From NCBI GenBank assembly GCA_021776195.1, contig JAJFGK010000161.1, forward strand, positions 1 through 38,068: a stretch of 38,068 nt of DNA, in the 5' to 3' direction. Each line of letters starts with the position of its first letter. The first letter of the stretch is position 1. Source of the DNA: Kiloniellaceae bacterium. Its GTDB lineage: Bacteria > Pseudomonadota > Alphaproteobacteria > Kiloniellales > Kiloniellaceae. Shown piece by piece: positions 1 through 7,962 of the stretch. The translations under genes were made by a program, and so were the position numbers. Under the pieces are notes generated by a model that was not told the DNA's origin, did no database searches, and was given only the letters and a program-made list of their open reading frames with translations.

Positions 1-42
1 TCCATCTCCGGCGCAACCGGCCCGGCTTCTCTGGCATCGATA

Positions 43-70
43 AGTGTCCACTTGATAACAAGCGGACACT
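43..70. promoter_or_regulatory. Hairpin/operator-like inverted repeat
   Basis: AGTGTCC (43-49) pairs with GGACACT (64-70). After one mismatch, an inner CTTG/CAAG pair closes on the loop ATAA. No T-run follows on either strand, so a regulator site fits better than an intrinsic terminator. It lies about 125 bases beyond the stop codon of the alcohol dehydrogenase gene, so it may belong to a gene outside the window. Bases 71-193 hold nothing else I recognise. Confidence 0.4.
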
Positions 71-193
71 AAAGTCCGCGACCCGCAAAAAGATCACAGA
101 TCAGACGAACTGACGAAAGGCGGCCCACGCCGGAGGCCTACAAAGACGCCAGGGGTCTGCCCTGTTCTTCCCACGGTCCCGACCGACCGGGCC

Positions 194-1237
194 CTAAAAC
201 AGGAAGACCCCCTTGCCGCAGGTCTGCTTGTCGAAGAGTTCGTAAGCCTCGACCGCCTGCTCCAGCGCATAGCGGTGGGTGAAGATGCGGTCCAGCGCGA
301 TCTCCCGTTCGGCTAGATAGCCCGCACAGTCCGCCTGGTCGAAGCTGGAAAAGGTCCAGGAGCCGATGATGGTAAGTTGGCGCCGAATGAGGTCGTTCGA
401 GACATCGAGGGTGACGGTCCGGCCCTCGCCCACGAAACAAACCGTGCCCCAGGTGCGGGTCGAGCGCACCGCCTGAACCCGCGCCTCCGGCGCCCCGCTG
501 CAGTCCAGGGCCAGGTTCACGCCCTTGCCGTCGGTGAGCGCCTCGATGGCTTCGACCGGATCGCCCTCGGCGGTGTTCAAGGTCTCGCTGGCGCCGAAGG
601 CCCGCGCCATCTCGAGGCGCTCGGGCGCGATATCCAGGGCGATGACCCGCGCGCCCATCTCGGCCGCGAACAACACCGCGCTGAGCCCGACCGGACCCTG
701 ACCGAAGACCGCGATGGTGTCGCGCCCGGTCAGGTTCATGCGCTTGAGGGCGTTGAAGGCGGTACCGGTGCCGCAGGAGACCGCCGCGCCTTCGGAAAAG
801 GTCAGCGACTCCGGCAGGGGCACCAGCGTATCCGCCGCGACGACCATATAGGGCGCATGGGCGCCGTGCCCGGTGGCACCGTAGACGACGATCCCTTCCG
901 GACAGAGCTGCTGCCAGCCGGAGCGGCAATCCGAACAGATGCCGCAGCCCTTGTAGTGGTGGCACATGACCCTGGCGCCATCCGGTGCCACCCGATCGGA
1001 GACGTTCGCGCCCCGCGCCACCACGACCCCGCAGGGCTCGTGGCCGGCGATCACCGGATTGCCGTCGCCGGCCAGACCGAGGGACTGGGCGCCGTCGGCC
1101 GCGCGATAGAAGTGCAGGTCGCTGCCGCACATGCCCGATGCCTTGATCTCCAGCACCACCTCATGGGGACCGGGCGTCGGATCGGGAAAGTCGAGGATGT
1201 CGAGCTTCCGGTTACCGCTGAAAACAACACCCTTCAT
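194..1237 (-). CDS. Zinc-dependent alcohol dehydrogenase (MDR family)
   Basis: A 347-residue medium-chain dehydrogenase/reductase of normal length. The N-terminal GroES-like domain carries catalytic zinc ligands C37 (GMCGSD) and H66-E67 (AGHEPCG). The structural zinc lobe shows C98, C101, C104 and C112. The Rossmann domain has GQGPVG at 179-184, then an acidic residue (D202) at the end of strand 2, which favours NAD(H) over NADP(H). The family oxidises alcohols or polyols such as threonine, sorbitol or idonate; the substrate cannot be read here. An SD-like GGGAGGG lies upstream of the ATG. The next gene upstream starts at 1772 on the same strand, about 150 bases away, so it is probably a separate unit. 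Confidence 0.9.
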   Translation of the reverse strand: MKGVVFSGNRKLDILDFPDPTPGPHEVVLEIKASGMCGSDLHFYRAADGAQSLGLAGDGNPVIAGHEPCGVVVARGANVSDRVAPDGARVMCHHYKGCGICSDCRSGWQQLCPEGIVVYGATGHGAHAPYMVVAADTLVPLPESLTFSEGAAVSCGTGTAFNALKRMNLTGRDTIAVFGQGPVGLSAVLFAAEMGARVIALDIAPERLEMARAFGASETLNTAEGDPVEAIEALTDGKGVNLALDCSGAPEARVQAVRSTRTWGTVCFVGEGRTVTLDVSNDLIRRQLTIIGSWTFSSFDQADCAGYLAEREIALDRIFTHRYALEQAVEAYELFDKQTCGKGVFLF

Positions 1238-1388
1238 TCGCCTTGCCCTCCCGTCTCGATTGACCGACGAAACCCGGCCCGCCCAGGGGCCGCGATTTCG
1301 TCCCGCCCGGCTCGATGGTAGGCAACGACGCCGGCGCCATCAACCGTGGGCTTCGCCGTGAGGGGAGGATTCCGCGTTCCCACGGAAT

Positions 1389-1772
1389 TCAATCGCCGGC
1401 GCTATCCGCCTCGCTGACGATGACTTCGCCCATCATCTGGGGATGATAGGCGCAGATGTATTCGAAGGTGCCGGGCTCTGAAACGGTGATGCTTGCGCGC
1501 CCGGTCCGGGTCAACTCACCGGTATCCCAGGCGCCCTCCAGGGCGGTTGCCGTGTGGGGCGCAATGTCGCGGTTGACCCACTCGATGTTGTCGCCGGGTC
1601 TCACCGTCAGACGGGCTGGCGAAAAGCCGAACTGCTCGATGACGACAACGTGCTTGCGCGGTCCTTCCTGGGCCCGCGACCCGGTGGACCAGGGCGCGAT
1701 CGACCAGAGCGAGAGGACAACGACGGCGCCCAGGAGGGCGCCGCCGATGAGCCTGTGAAGGGTCGCGATCAC
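1389..1772 (-). CDS. Cupredoxin (amicyanin/plastocyanin-like blue copper protein)
   Basis: About 127 residues from a GTG start whose GTGA overlaps the stop of the DUF4142 gene, the usual sign of translational coupling. A hydrophobic segment near residues 8-28 is a signal peptide or N-terminal anchor, followed by one cupredoxin domain. Type 1 copper ligands are visible: H73 in PHTAT, then C107-x2-H110-x2-M113 (CAYHPQM), the short amicyanin-like spacing. It should act in the periplasm as a single-electron carrier. It is the last gene of a minus-strand operon with DUF4142, P460-like and CMD-like genes, so the P460 haem protein is a natural electron partner (inference). Confidence 0.85.
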   Translation of the reverse strand: MIATLHRLIGGALLGAVVVLSLWSIAPWSTGSRAQEGPRKHVVVIEQFGFSPARLTVRPGDNIEWVNRDIAPHTATALEGAWDTGELTRTGRASITVSEPGTFEYICAYHPQMMGEVIVSEADSAGD

Positions 1773-2299
1773 GACTCGCAGCCGAGACCGGCGACCATCT
1801 TGCCCGCATGGCCCTCGTGGACCTTGAAGGTGACCAGGGCGTCCGCCAACAGCGTCTTGAGGTCGGGCACCGTGACGTTCGGGATGAAGGCCTCCGCGAC
1901 CGTCTTGTTGACCACCTGGTGATAACCCAGTTCGTTCTGAGCATAGGCGCAGTCGAAGGCCTTGCCCTCGAGGCCGCGCAGTTTCCTGCGGGTGTCGGCC
2001 GCGCCCGAGACCAGGGCACGGCTCAGGTCGTTGTCTTGCGGCGTCACCTTCAAACGGGTGATCAAGGCGACCGCCTCGCGGTTCACGGCGGCGTGGTCCC
2101 GGATCATGGTCCGCGCGAAGCCGCGAACGCTCTCGTCCTCGCTCAAGGCGAGGGCGAGATGGGCGTAGCGGATGTCCAGTTCGCCGGCGGTATAGGCGGC
2201 ATGGGCGATTTCCAGGTCGTTCATCTTGTCCGCCGCGGCGGCGGGCCCGGCGAGCGATAGCAGTACCGCGAGGGCGCCGATTGTCGATTTCATCTGCAT
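1769..2299 (-). CDS. DUF4142 ferritin-like exported protein
   Basis: About 176 residues from the ATG at 2299, preceded by AAAGGA at good spacing; an in-frame ATG at 2293 is the alternative. A signal peptide ends near AAAADK. The rest is a mostly helical, His/Glu-rich domain of the DUF4142 type, a four-helix ferritin-like fold. Examples are the segment around YTAGELDIRYAHLAL and the later NELGYHQVVNKT. Biochemical roles for the family are poorly defined; it is often found with periplasmic stress or metal genes. It sits between the P460-like and cupredoxin genes and overlaps the latter by four bases, so all are probably co-expressed and exported. Confidence 0.75.
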   Translation of the reverse strand: MQMKSTIGALAVLLSLAGPAAAADKMNDLEIAHAAYTAGELDIRYAHLALALSEDESVRGFARTMIRDHAAVNREAVALITRLKVTPQDNDLSRALVSGAADTRRKLRGLEGKAFDCAYAQNELGYHQVVNKTVAEAFIPNVTVPDLKTLLADALVTFKVHEGHAGKMVAGLGCES

Positions 2300-2356
2300 G
2301 GGATCGGTCCTTTTGTTGATGTGGTTGTCGATCGAGGGTTGGCCTGGCACCCGGGC

Positions 2357-2944
2357 CTATTTCTTGCCCAGGATCGGGTAGAAGGTGGTGAAGACCATGT
2401 CGTAGGTGGCGTTGGCGATATGGCAGCCCGCGCAGGATTCCACCGGCGCCGCGGCCGCCTTGGCGGCATAGGGCGGGGCGTGGTGGCCGAAGTTGAAGAA
2501 CCCCCAACCGTTGGATTCGGGGAAGCGCTGGCTGTCCTTGACCATCATGTCGATACCGGCGAACCGGTCGCCGAAGAAGCCGCGACCCGACGGCTCGTCG
2601 CGCGAGCCGTCCTCGTAGTGGCCCTCTTTCAGGAGCACGAGCTCCTTGACGATGGTCGTGCCCTCCGGGAAGACGCCGGTTCGCTTGTACTCGGCGTAGG
2701 CGGTGGGTTCGATATAGACATGATGGAACTCGGGGAACCCGGCCTGTCCGCCGTTCAGGCCGTTGGGGGTCAAGGGAGCGCCGAGAAAGACCCACTCGCG
2801 AAAGCCCTCGGGGATCGAGGTTTCGTTGCTGGCAGTAACCTTGGCCCCCGCCGGTTCGGCCATCTGGGCCGTGGCGAAGTGAACCTGCCAGGTGCCGGCG
2901 ATCAGCGCCGCGGCGCCGACCGCCGCAAAGACGATGCTTCTCAT
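2357..2944 (-). CDS. Cytochrome P460 family c-type haem protein
   Basis: 195 residues with an N-terminal signal peptide (hydrophobic 4-26, then FATAQ) and a single haem c attachment motif CAGCH at 171-175 near the C-terminus. The body resembles the cytochrome P460 family: EGFREWVFLG near 46-55, FHHVYI near 73-78, and GWGFFNFG near 147-154. In nitrifiers P460 oxidises hydroxylamine to N2O or NO, but many members in other bacteria have unknown substrates. Whether the haem-crosslinking lysine is present cannot be decided by eye. An AGGCAGGA-like SD precedes the ATG. It is the second gene of the CMD-P460-DUF4142-cupredoxin operon. Confidence 0.82.
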   Translation of the reverse strand: MRSIVFAAVGAAALIAGTWQVHFATAQMAEPAGAKVTASNETSIPEGFREWVFLGAPLTPNGLNGGQAGFPEFHHVYIEPTAYAEYKRTGVFPEGTTIVKELVLLKEGHYEDGSRDEPSGRGFFGDRFAGIDMMVKDSQRFPESNGWGFFNFGHHAPPYAAKAAAAPVESCAGCHIANATYDMVFTTFYPILGKK

Positions 2945-2986
2945 CGTTCCTGCCTCCTGATCTGAGATGCTGGGGAAGGCGGCCGA

Positions 2987-3538
2987 CTAGGCCGCGATCA
3001 CATTGCCGGTCTCGACCAGAGGAAAGTCGATCTCGGTCGCGGCGATGTGATTGAAGTAGTTGGTGAAGATGTTGAGCGCCGTGTTGGCGACGATCTCGAC
3101 GATCTCCTCGTCGCCGTAGCCGGCGCGGCGCAGTCCGGCGATATCCTCGTCGGCAACGTTGCCCCGGGTGGCGACGATGCGGGCGGCAAAGCGGAGCGCT
3201 GCCTGCACCTTGGCATCGGACGACTGGCCCTGAAGGTTCAGGCCCAGTTCCGCTGCCGGCAGACCCTGCTGGCTGCCGAGTGCGGCGTGAACCGAGGCGC
3301 AATAGTCGCAGCCGTTGGCACCGGCGACGACCAGGGCGATCTGTTCGCGCAGCTTGGCCGATAGGGTGCCGCCGGCCAGGGCGCCGGCGAAACCGAGAAA
3401 GCCGCCGAGGGCGGCGGAGGACTGGGCCATGGTGGCGAGAATGTTCGGCACGCCGCCCATCTGCTGTTTGACATTGGCCAGCAGCGCCGCCGTCTTTGGC
3501 GGGGCCGCGGTGGGGTCGAGCTGTTCGATCCGTTGCAT
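2987..3538 (-). CDS. AhpD/carboxymuconolactone decarboxylase-family protein
   Basis: 183 residues. It has the AhpD-like CxxC plus His signature C77-D-Y-C80-x3-H84. The flanking helices fit: LREQIALVVAGANG before it, and FAARIVATRG with the ALNIFTNYFNHI segment after. Members are disulfide-active peroxidase partners (AhpD-like) or decarboxylases; the CxxCxxxH form points to thiol redox chemistry in the cytoplasm. No signal peptide is seen, unlike the three exported proteins after it. A strong SD (CAGGAGAG) precedes the ATG. It leads the operon, with its promoter presumably in 3539-3659. A second, different member lies at 7963-8529. Confidence 0.85.
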   Translation of the reverse strand: MQRIEQLDPTAAPPKTAALLANVKQQMGGVPNILATMAQSSAALGGFLGFAGALAGGTLSAKLREQIALVVAGANGCDYCASVHAALGSQQGLPAAELGLNLQGQSSDAKVQAALRFAARIVATRGNVADEDIAGLRRAGYGDEEIVEIVANTALNIFTNYFNHIAATEIDFPLVETGNVIAA

Positions 3539-3593
3539 GATTTCTCTCCTGTGAGGGGTTGAAGCTGACAGGAGGCTATGTGACGCGGGGCGG

Positions 3594-3610
3594 ACGGATT
3601 ATCAATCCGT
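3594..3610. promoter_or_regulatory. Palindrome in the operon-leading promoter region
   Basis: ACGGATT (3594-3600) and AATCCGT (3604-3610) form perfect 7-base arms around ATC. The site lies about 56 bases upstream of the ATG of the AhpD-like gene and about 50 bases past the stop of the AraC-type gene. No T-run follows, so an operator is more likely than a terminator. The adjacent AraC-type regulator is an obvious but unproven candidate to bind here. Confidence 0.4.
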
Positions 3611-3659
3611 TGGCGAAAACTAGGGAGCTGGTGCAAAAAATGTGGGACGGTCTGCAAAG

Positions 3660-4586
3660 TTACGGCGAATTTTGACGATAAGCGCTCGGCGAAAAGCCGA
3701 ACCGTCCCGAAAAAGCCCGGGTGAAGGCCGCGGGTGAGCGGTAGCCGGTCTGAACCGCGACCTGCTGCACGCTGCTGCGCGAGTCGTCGAGCAGGGAGAG
3801 CGCCTTTTGCAGCCGCCAGTCCGACAGATAGGCCATGGGGCTGGTGCCCATCAGCGCGCTGAAGCGCTCGGCAAAGCGGCTGCGCGACATGCCGACGCCC
3901 GATGCCAGGCTTTCCACGGTCCAGGCCTCGGCCGGCCTGGCGTGGATCAGCTCCAGCGCCTGGCCGATCTGGCGGTCGCGGAAGGCCTCCAGGACCGACG
4001 CGAGGCCCTCGCTTTGACCGATGCCGACCCGCAGCAGCTCGATGAAGACAATCTCGGACAGACGGGTGACCGTGGCCGTCGAGCCGACCTCGTCGGCGAA
4101 GACCCGGCGCGCCACCAGGCGGAGCATGTCGTCGAGCCAGGGCTCCCTGGCGCGCGTCGCGGCGGTGGTCACGACGAATTCGGGCAACGCCCGAAGGACC
4201 GGATGGTCGGCCCCGCTTCGGAAGCTGAAATGGCCGCAGACCAACTGGGTCGTCGCCTGGGAATCGCCGCCGCCGGCGACAAGAACGCCGTCGCCTCGGT
4301 AGCCGGCCTCTTCGAGGACGCTCTCCAGGGGCGGTGCCTCGCGCCCGGCCCGGTCGGCGACGACATGGCTCCGGCCCCGGGGGATCAAGATCAGATCGCC
4401 GGGCCCCAACTGGGCCGCCGCCCCGGAGGGAAAGGCCACATGGCAGCTGCCCTGGACCACCAGATGGAAGCGCGCCGCCTGCTCGAACTCCGGCACCGTC
4501 ACGGCCCAGGGCGGCGTGAAGTCGGTGCGAAAGTAGAGGACGCCCCTGAGGTCGAGCGTGCCCAGAATGTCGTCGAGCAGGTCCAT
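3660..4586 (-). CDS. AraC-family transcriptional regulator with cupin N-terminus
   Basis: 308 residues. The N-terminal half is a cupin-like sensing domain: residues 1-150 include DLRGVLYFRTDF, a HLVVQGSCHV beta strand and the GPGDLILIPRG turn. The C-terminal 100 residues are a two-helix-turn-helix AraC domain, with VESLASGVGMSRSRFAERF as helix pair one and VQQVAVQTGYRSPAAFTRAF as pair two, ending in the FGFSPSAYR signature. It resembles regulators with a cupin_6 domain that control detoxification genes. It lies between the SDR gene upstream and the redox operon downstream on the same strand, with 121 bases to the latter. The ligand is unknown. Confidence 0.92.
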   Translation of the reverse strand: MDLLDDILGTLDLRGVLYFRTDFTPPWAVTVPEFEQAARFHLVVQGSCHVAFPSGAAAQLGPGDLILIPRGRSHVVADRAGREAPPLESVLEEAGYRGDGVLVAGGGDSQATTQLVCGHFSFRSGADHPVLRALPEFVVTTAATRAREPWLDDMLRLVARRVFADEVGSTATVTRLSEIVFIELLRVGIGQSEGLASVLEAFRDRQIGQALELIHARPAEAWTVESLASGVGMSRSRFAERFSALMGTSPMAYLSDWRLQKALSLLDDSRSSVQQVAVQTGYRSPAAFTRAFSGRFGFSPSAYRQNSP

Positions 4587-4617
4587 GGGGCTGTTTATCC
4601 GCCAGTCGATGCGTCAC

Positions 4618-4657
4618 GTCCGACCAAATCGGACTATTGGCATCTATATAGGCATCT
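4618..4657 (-). promoter_or_regulatory. Putative promoter/operator of the AraC-type gene
   Basis: GTCCGA (4618-4623) and TCGGAC (4629-4634) are inverted arms around CCAAA. Next to them GGCATCT occurs twice (4639-4645 and 4651-4657) with ATATA between, giving a TATATA-like -10 candidate on the minus strand flanked by a 12-base direct repeat. AraC proteins usually bind direct repeats, so autoregulation is plausible. Both elements are within 75 bases of the ATG at 4586. Confidence 0.35.
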
Positions 4658-4685
4658 TGCGCTGTCCCGACCAGACCCTCGCTCC

Positions 4686-5468
4686 CTACTGGGCAACCCA
4701 GCCGCCGTCGATGGGCAGGGCGGCGCCGGTGATCGAGGCGGCGGCATCGGAGCAGAGGAAGACCGCCAGGGCGCCGATCTGCTCGACCGTGACGAACTTC
4801 TTGGTCGGCTGTCCGGCCAGCATGACGTCGCTGATCACGGCCTCTTCGCTGATGCCGCGGGCCCGCGCCGTATCGGGGATCTGCTTGTCCACCAGGGGCG
4901 TACGTACATACCCCGGGCAGATCGCGTTCACCGTCACGCCCTGGGTGGCGGCCTCCAGGGCGATGGTCTTGGTCAGGCCCAGCATGCCGTGCTTGGCGGT
5001 CACATAGGCCGACTTGAAGGGCGAGGCAACCAGGCCGTGGGCCGAGGCCAGGTTGATGATCCGGCCCCAGCCGCGCGCCTTCATGCCGGCCAGGGTCAGG
5101 CGGGTGGTGTGAAAGGCGCTGGTCAGGTTGATCGCCATCACGGCCTCCCACTTTTCGATCGGGAAGTCCTCGACCGGCGCGACATGCTGGATACCGGCGT
5201 TGTTGACCACCACCTCGACCGGCCCCAGGTCGGCTTCGGCCGCGGCCACCAGATCGGCGATCTCGTCGGGCTTGGTCATGTCGGCGCCGTGGTAGCCGAC
5301 CGCGACGCCGTGGGTCCCGGCCAGGCCGGCGCGCAGGGCCTCGATCTCGGCGGCGTCGCCAAAGCCGTTCAACATGACCTTCATGCCGGCCTCGGCGAAG
5401 GCGGTGGCGATGCCCTGGCCGATGCCGCTGGTCGAGCCGGTGACGATGGCGGTTTTGCCCTGGATCAT
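4686..5468 (-). CDS. bdhA: 3-hydroxybutyrate dehydrogenase (SDR family)
   Basis: 260 residues from the ATG at 5468, which begins the usual MxxGKTAIVTGSTSGIG. Motifs are complete: TGSTSGIG at 10-17, NNAG at 89-92, and catalytic S142, Y155 and K159 (SAYVTAKHG). The AGIQHV segment, the PVEDFP-KWEAV-INL run and the C-terminal GGWVAQ are typical of 3-hydroxybutyrate dehydrogenase. That enzyme interconverts 3-hydroxybutyrate and acetoacetate with NAD(H) during polyhydroxybutyrate and ketone-body use. It stands 100 bases upstream of the AraC-type gene on the same strand. An upstream in-frame codon would add 17 residues without similarity and was not chosen. Confidence 0.88.
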   Translation of the reverse strand: MIQGKTAIVTGSTSGIGQGIATAFAEAGMKVMLNGFGDAAEIEALRAGLAGTHGVAVGYHGADMTKPDEIADLVAAAEADLGPVEVVVNNAGIQHVAPVEDFPIEKWEAVMAINLTSAFHTTRLTLAGMKARGWGRIINLASAHGLVASPFKSAYVTAKHGMLGLTKTIALEAATQGVTVNAICPGYVRTPLVDKQIPDTARARGISEEAVISDVMLAGQPTKKFVTVEQIGALAVFLCSDAAASITGAALPIDGGWVAQ

Positions 5469-5615
5469 GAGCGCGCGGTCTCCTCTGTCGGTCGCGGTTG
5501 GAAAGCGGACCCTATACAAGCCCTGGCGGGCGCAAACCAGAGGGAATGCGAGACCGCGGTGAATCGCGAGGTTTCCGGGGGGTTCGCCGCGTCCGGTCCC
5601 AATCGCGATCCGGGT

Positions 5616-6467
5616 TTAGAGGCAGCTGCCCTCGGCGAGGATGACGACAACGCCGCTGACCATCACGGCGTTTGTGACTGGGTCGCGCCGCACGCCGATT
5701 TCGCTTGGTCGACCGGCAAACCGGCCTTGTCGCACAATCAGGCTGTCCGGCGTCCTGCCATGGCACCAAAGATAGGCGGCCGCCGGCCCGGCGGCGCTTC
5801 CCGTTGCGATGTCCTCGACCCGGCCGAGATTGTCCCAACTGCGGCCTTCGCATGCTTCGGGGTCGAGTAGATAGGCGAACTTGCCGCTCAGCCGCGCGAG
5901 GCGTTGCTCGAGGTCGGTGCAACGGACCCGCGCCGTGGCGAGCGCATCGGCTGTAACTGGGACGATGACGTAGGGCAGATCGGTCGTGACCGTCGCGATG
6001 GGCAGCCGTTCGGCGAGCGCGCCTGGTCCGAGCCCGAATCCCTCCAGAATCGCCGCGGCGATCTCCGGCGTTGCTATCTGTCGATAAGAGGCGACGCCCT
6101 GGTCCATCTCGACCCAGAAGCCGTGCGCCCGACGCTGCGTTTCGATCTGAACGACGCCGGATTTGAGGGCGACCGGCCAGGTCATTTCCGCCTGCGATCC
6201 GGTCAGGTGATGGAGCACGGCGGCGGTCCCCAGGAGGGGATGTCCAGCAAAGGCCAGCTCCTCCTCGACCGTGAAGATACGGGCCGTCACGCGGTTTTGG
6301 CCTGGATGGTCCACCCGGAAGATCGACTCGAACTGACGCAGTTCCTGGGTGAGCCGCTGCATCGTCGCGGGCGAGAGCCGGCCCGCTTCGGGAAAGACAG
6401 CGAGACCGTTGCCCGAAAGCGGCTGCCGGGTGAAGACATCAGCCTGAATCCATCGCAGGCCCAACAA
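5616..6467 (-). CDS. PhzF-family isomerase/epimerase
   Basis: About 283 residues. The N-terminus carries the PhzF signature QADVFT-x-PLSGNGLAVF (8-25) with the expected catalytic glutamate at E47 (FESIF). The second lobe has the conserved ATGSA stretch (EDIATGSAAGPAAAYLW) and a final beta strand near VSGVVVILAEG. PhzF is a diaminopimelate-epimerase-fold isomerase of phenazine synthesis, but most family members act on other unknown substrates. No phenazine genes are visible nearby, so phenazine synthesis should not be inferred. The only in-frame start is TTG (6467 or 6464) with a weak SD, so the start is uncertain. Confidence 0.85.
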   Translation of the reverse strand: MLGLRWIQADVFTRQPLSGNGLAVFPEAGRLSPATMQRLTQELRQFESIFRVDHPGQNRVTARIFTVEEELAFAGHPLLGTAAVLHHLTGSQAEMTWPVALKSGVVQIETQRRAHGFWVEMDQGVASYRQIATPEIAAAILEGFGLGPGALAERLPIATVTTDLPYVIVPVTADALATARVRCTDLEQRLARLSGKFAYLLDPEACEGRSWDNLGRVEDIATGSAAGPAAAYLWCHGRTPDSLIVRQGRFAGRPSEIGVRRDPVTNAVMVSGVVVILAEGSCL

Positions 6468-6543
6468 CGGGCGCGGCGGCGAAGGCGCTGGCTAGCGGAC
6501 GGTGCCGCTGAACTCGCGAGCGCCCTCGCCCCGCCGTTCCGGG

Positions 6544-6996
6544 TCAGGCGGCGGCCTTGGCTCGTTCCCTTTCGACCTCGCCTTTTAGCGCCTTGATGCT
6601 GTTGATCTGCCCGCCGACGATCCAGTCGCCTTGGCGGTAGTCGTCAAAGAAGACCCAGACCCGGTTGTAAGCCTCGGCTTCATCCCAGGTCGCACCTTCG
6701 ATGTCATAGACCGCCCGGGCCACATCTTCGCCGAGACGCTGCTTGCTCTCGTTGTCGAGGAGAGTCTGCAGTGTCGTGAAGGTGAAGCGGTAGAGCGGCT
6801 TGGTTGGCCGGCCGGAAATCTGACCGACATGGGTCGCCGGCAGCTCGTGCAGGTAGACCCAGGTGAAGGCCTCGGCGAACTTGCTGCCCGACAGTCCTTC
6901 ATAGTCGATGGCGATGCGGCCGACCTTGTCGAGCAGCCGCTCCCGGTCCTTGGCAGGCAAGGTGCCCGAGGCGAGGGTCAAGTCAACGATTGGCAT
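6544..6996 (-). CDS. Tautomerase-superfamily protein
   Basis: 150 residues beginning MPIVDL, so after methionine removal Pro1 would be the catalytic base, as in 4-oxalocrotonate tautomerase and the MIF fold. The length equals two beta-alpha-beta tautomerase units. The second half has weaker similarity (VWVFFDDYRQGDWIVGG), resembling malonate-semialdehyde-decarboxylase or cis-CaaD-like long members. The substrate is unknown. An AGGAGAT SD lies 8 bases before the ATG. It is 76 bases from the PhzF-like gene on the same strand, and the two may share a transcript. Confidence 0.78.
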   Translation of the reverse strand: MPIVDLTLASGTLPAKDRERLLDKVGRIAIDYEGLSGSKFAEAFTWVYLHELPATHVGQISGRPTKPLYRFTFTTLQTLLDNESKQRLGEDVARAVYDIEGATWDEAEAYNRVWVFFDDYRQGDWIVGGQINSIKALKGEVERERAKAAA

Positions 6997-7132
6997 GGTT
7001 CTATCTCCTGGTTTGGGGCCGTCTCCCGTGGGTCCGATGGGCCAAGGCGGGGGGTCTGCGGTCGCCGGGGCTCCAGCGGTCGGCTCGCGGGTCTCCGCAC
7101 GGTTGTCGGCATTGAGAAGTTATGCGAGCCGA

Positions 7133-7864
7133 TCAGGTGGTCGCGACCTTCATCCGTCCGCACTCCCACAGACGCCACGCCACCAAAAGGTTGATCAGGA
7201 CGAAAAGAGGAACCCCGATCATGGGCGCGATGGACATCGGGTAGGTAAAGACCGCCCGAGCGTCCGGCAGGCCGGTGAAGACCTGCAGGGGGCCGGGCAA
7301 GCCGAGTTGCAAGACGATGGGGGCGGCCGGGACGATGACGAAGGCGCCGATCAGGTTCCAGATCATGAACGCCTTGATGCCGATAGCGCCCCGCCTTGCC
7401 CGCCCTGCAACCCAAAAGGCGGAGAGCCCGAAGAGCAGGTCTGGGACGCCAACAATAATCTCGAAGGAAAGCGGAAACTCGCCGATCCATGTCTTGTAGG
7501 CCGTGCCAAGCGCGGCGATCCGCAGACCGTGAAAATAGGCGAACCAGTGCCACGGCGTCCTATCGACGATCCGCCGCAGGTCCTCGCGGACCGGGCCAAA
7601 GAAAACCACCGGCAGGACACAGGCGCTGATGGTGATCAGTTGGAGCCAGCAGGCCGGCATCCAGCGCAGCAGACCTTCGCTGACATAGAGGCCGCGCGCG
7701 CCGAGAACGCTCGTGGCAATGGCATAACCCGTGAGCCACAGCAGGTAGACGAAGGTCGGGATCATGGAATCGCGACGTGGGGTGGCTTGCCGGCTGCGCC
7801 AGGTCAGCGCAAAAAGGAAGCCTAGCTCCACGGCAAGCAGGATCGGGGTCAGGGACGGTTGCAT
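7133..7864 (-). CDS. Multi-pass membrane protein, function unknown
   Basis: 243 residues with about seven hydrophobic segments: residues 5-21, 36-56, 70-93, 108-122, 131-153, 165-187 and 210-232. Loops are short and positively charged residues (RRDS, RARR) lie at predicted cytoplasmic turns. No signal peptide or catalytic motif is recognised. A GAGGAG SD precedes the ATG. It is 98 bases downstream of the AhpD-like gene and could be part of the TetR-controlled unit. I do not recognise the family. Confidence 0.7.
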   Translation of the reverse strand: MQPSLTPILLAVELGFLFALTWRSRQATPRRDSMIPTFVYLLWLTGYAIATSVLGARGLYVSEGLLRWMPACWLQLITISACVLPVVFFGPVREDLRRIVDRTPWHWFAYFHGLRIAALGTAYKTWIGEFPLSFEIIVGVPDLLFGLSAFWVAGRARRGAIGIKAFMIWNLIGAFVIVPAAPIVLQLGLPGPLQVFTGLPDARAVFTYPMSIAPMIGVPLFVLINLLVAWRLWECGRMKVATT

Positions 7865-7962
7865 GGCTCGTTCTCGCTCCTCTCGTCGTTGCTCCTTTGC
7901 CGCCGGCCCGGGCCCGCGACGGAGTTGCCTTTCAATGCAGGCGGTCGCTCGGATGGACAGGC

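Noticed and set aside
1389..3302. 637-residue minus-strand reading frame spanning three genes
   Set aside because: Only its last 127 residues (the cupredoxin) are real. The rest is Arg/Gly-rich out-of-frame reading of the DUF4142, P460 and AhpD-like genes, typical of high-GC DNA.
3238..5151. 637-residue minus-strand frame across AraC and SDR genes
   Set aside because: Arg/Pro/Gly-rich shadow that overlaps well-supported genes in another frame.
3807..5870. 687-residue plus-strand frame
   Set aside because: Antisense shadow of the AraC, SDR and PhzF genes, without domain-like composition.
5616..6467. Phenazine biosynthesis locus suggested by the PhzF-like gene
   Set aside because: No other phz genes nearby; the family is broad and mostly unrelated to phenazines.
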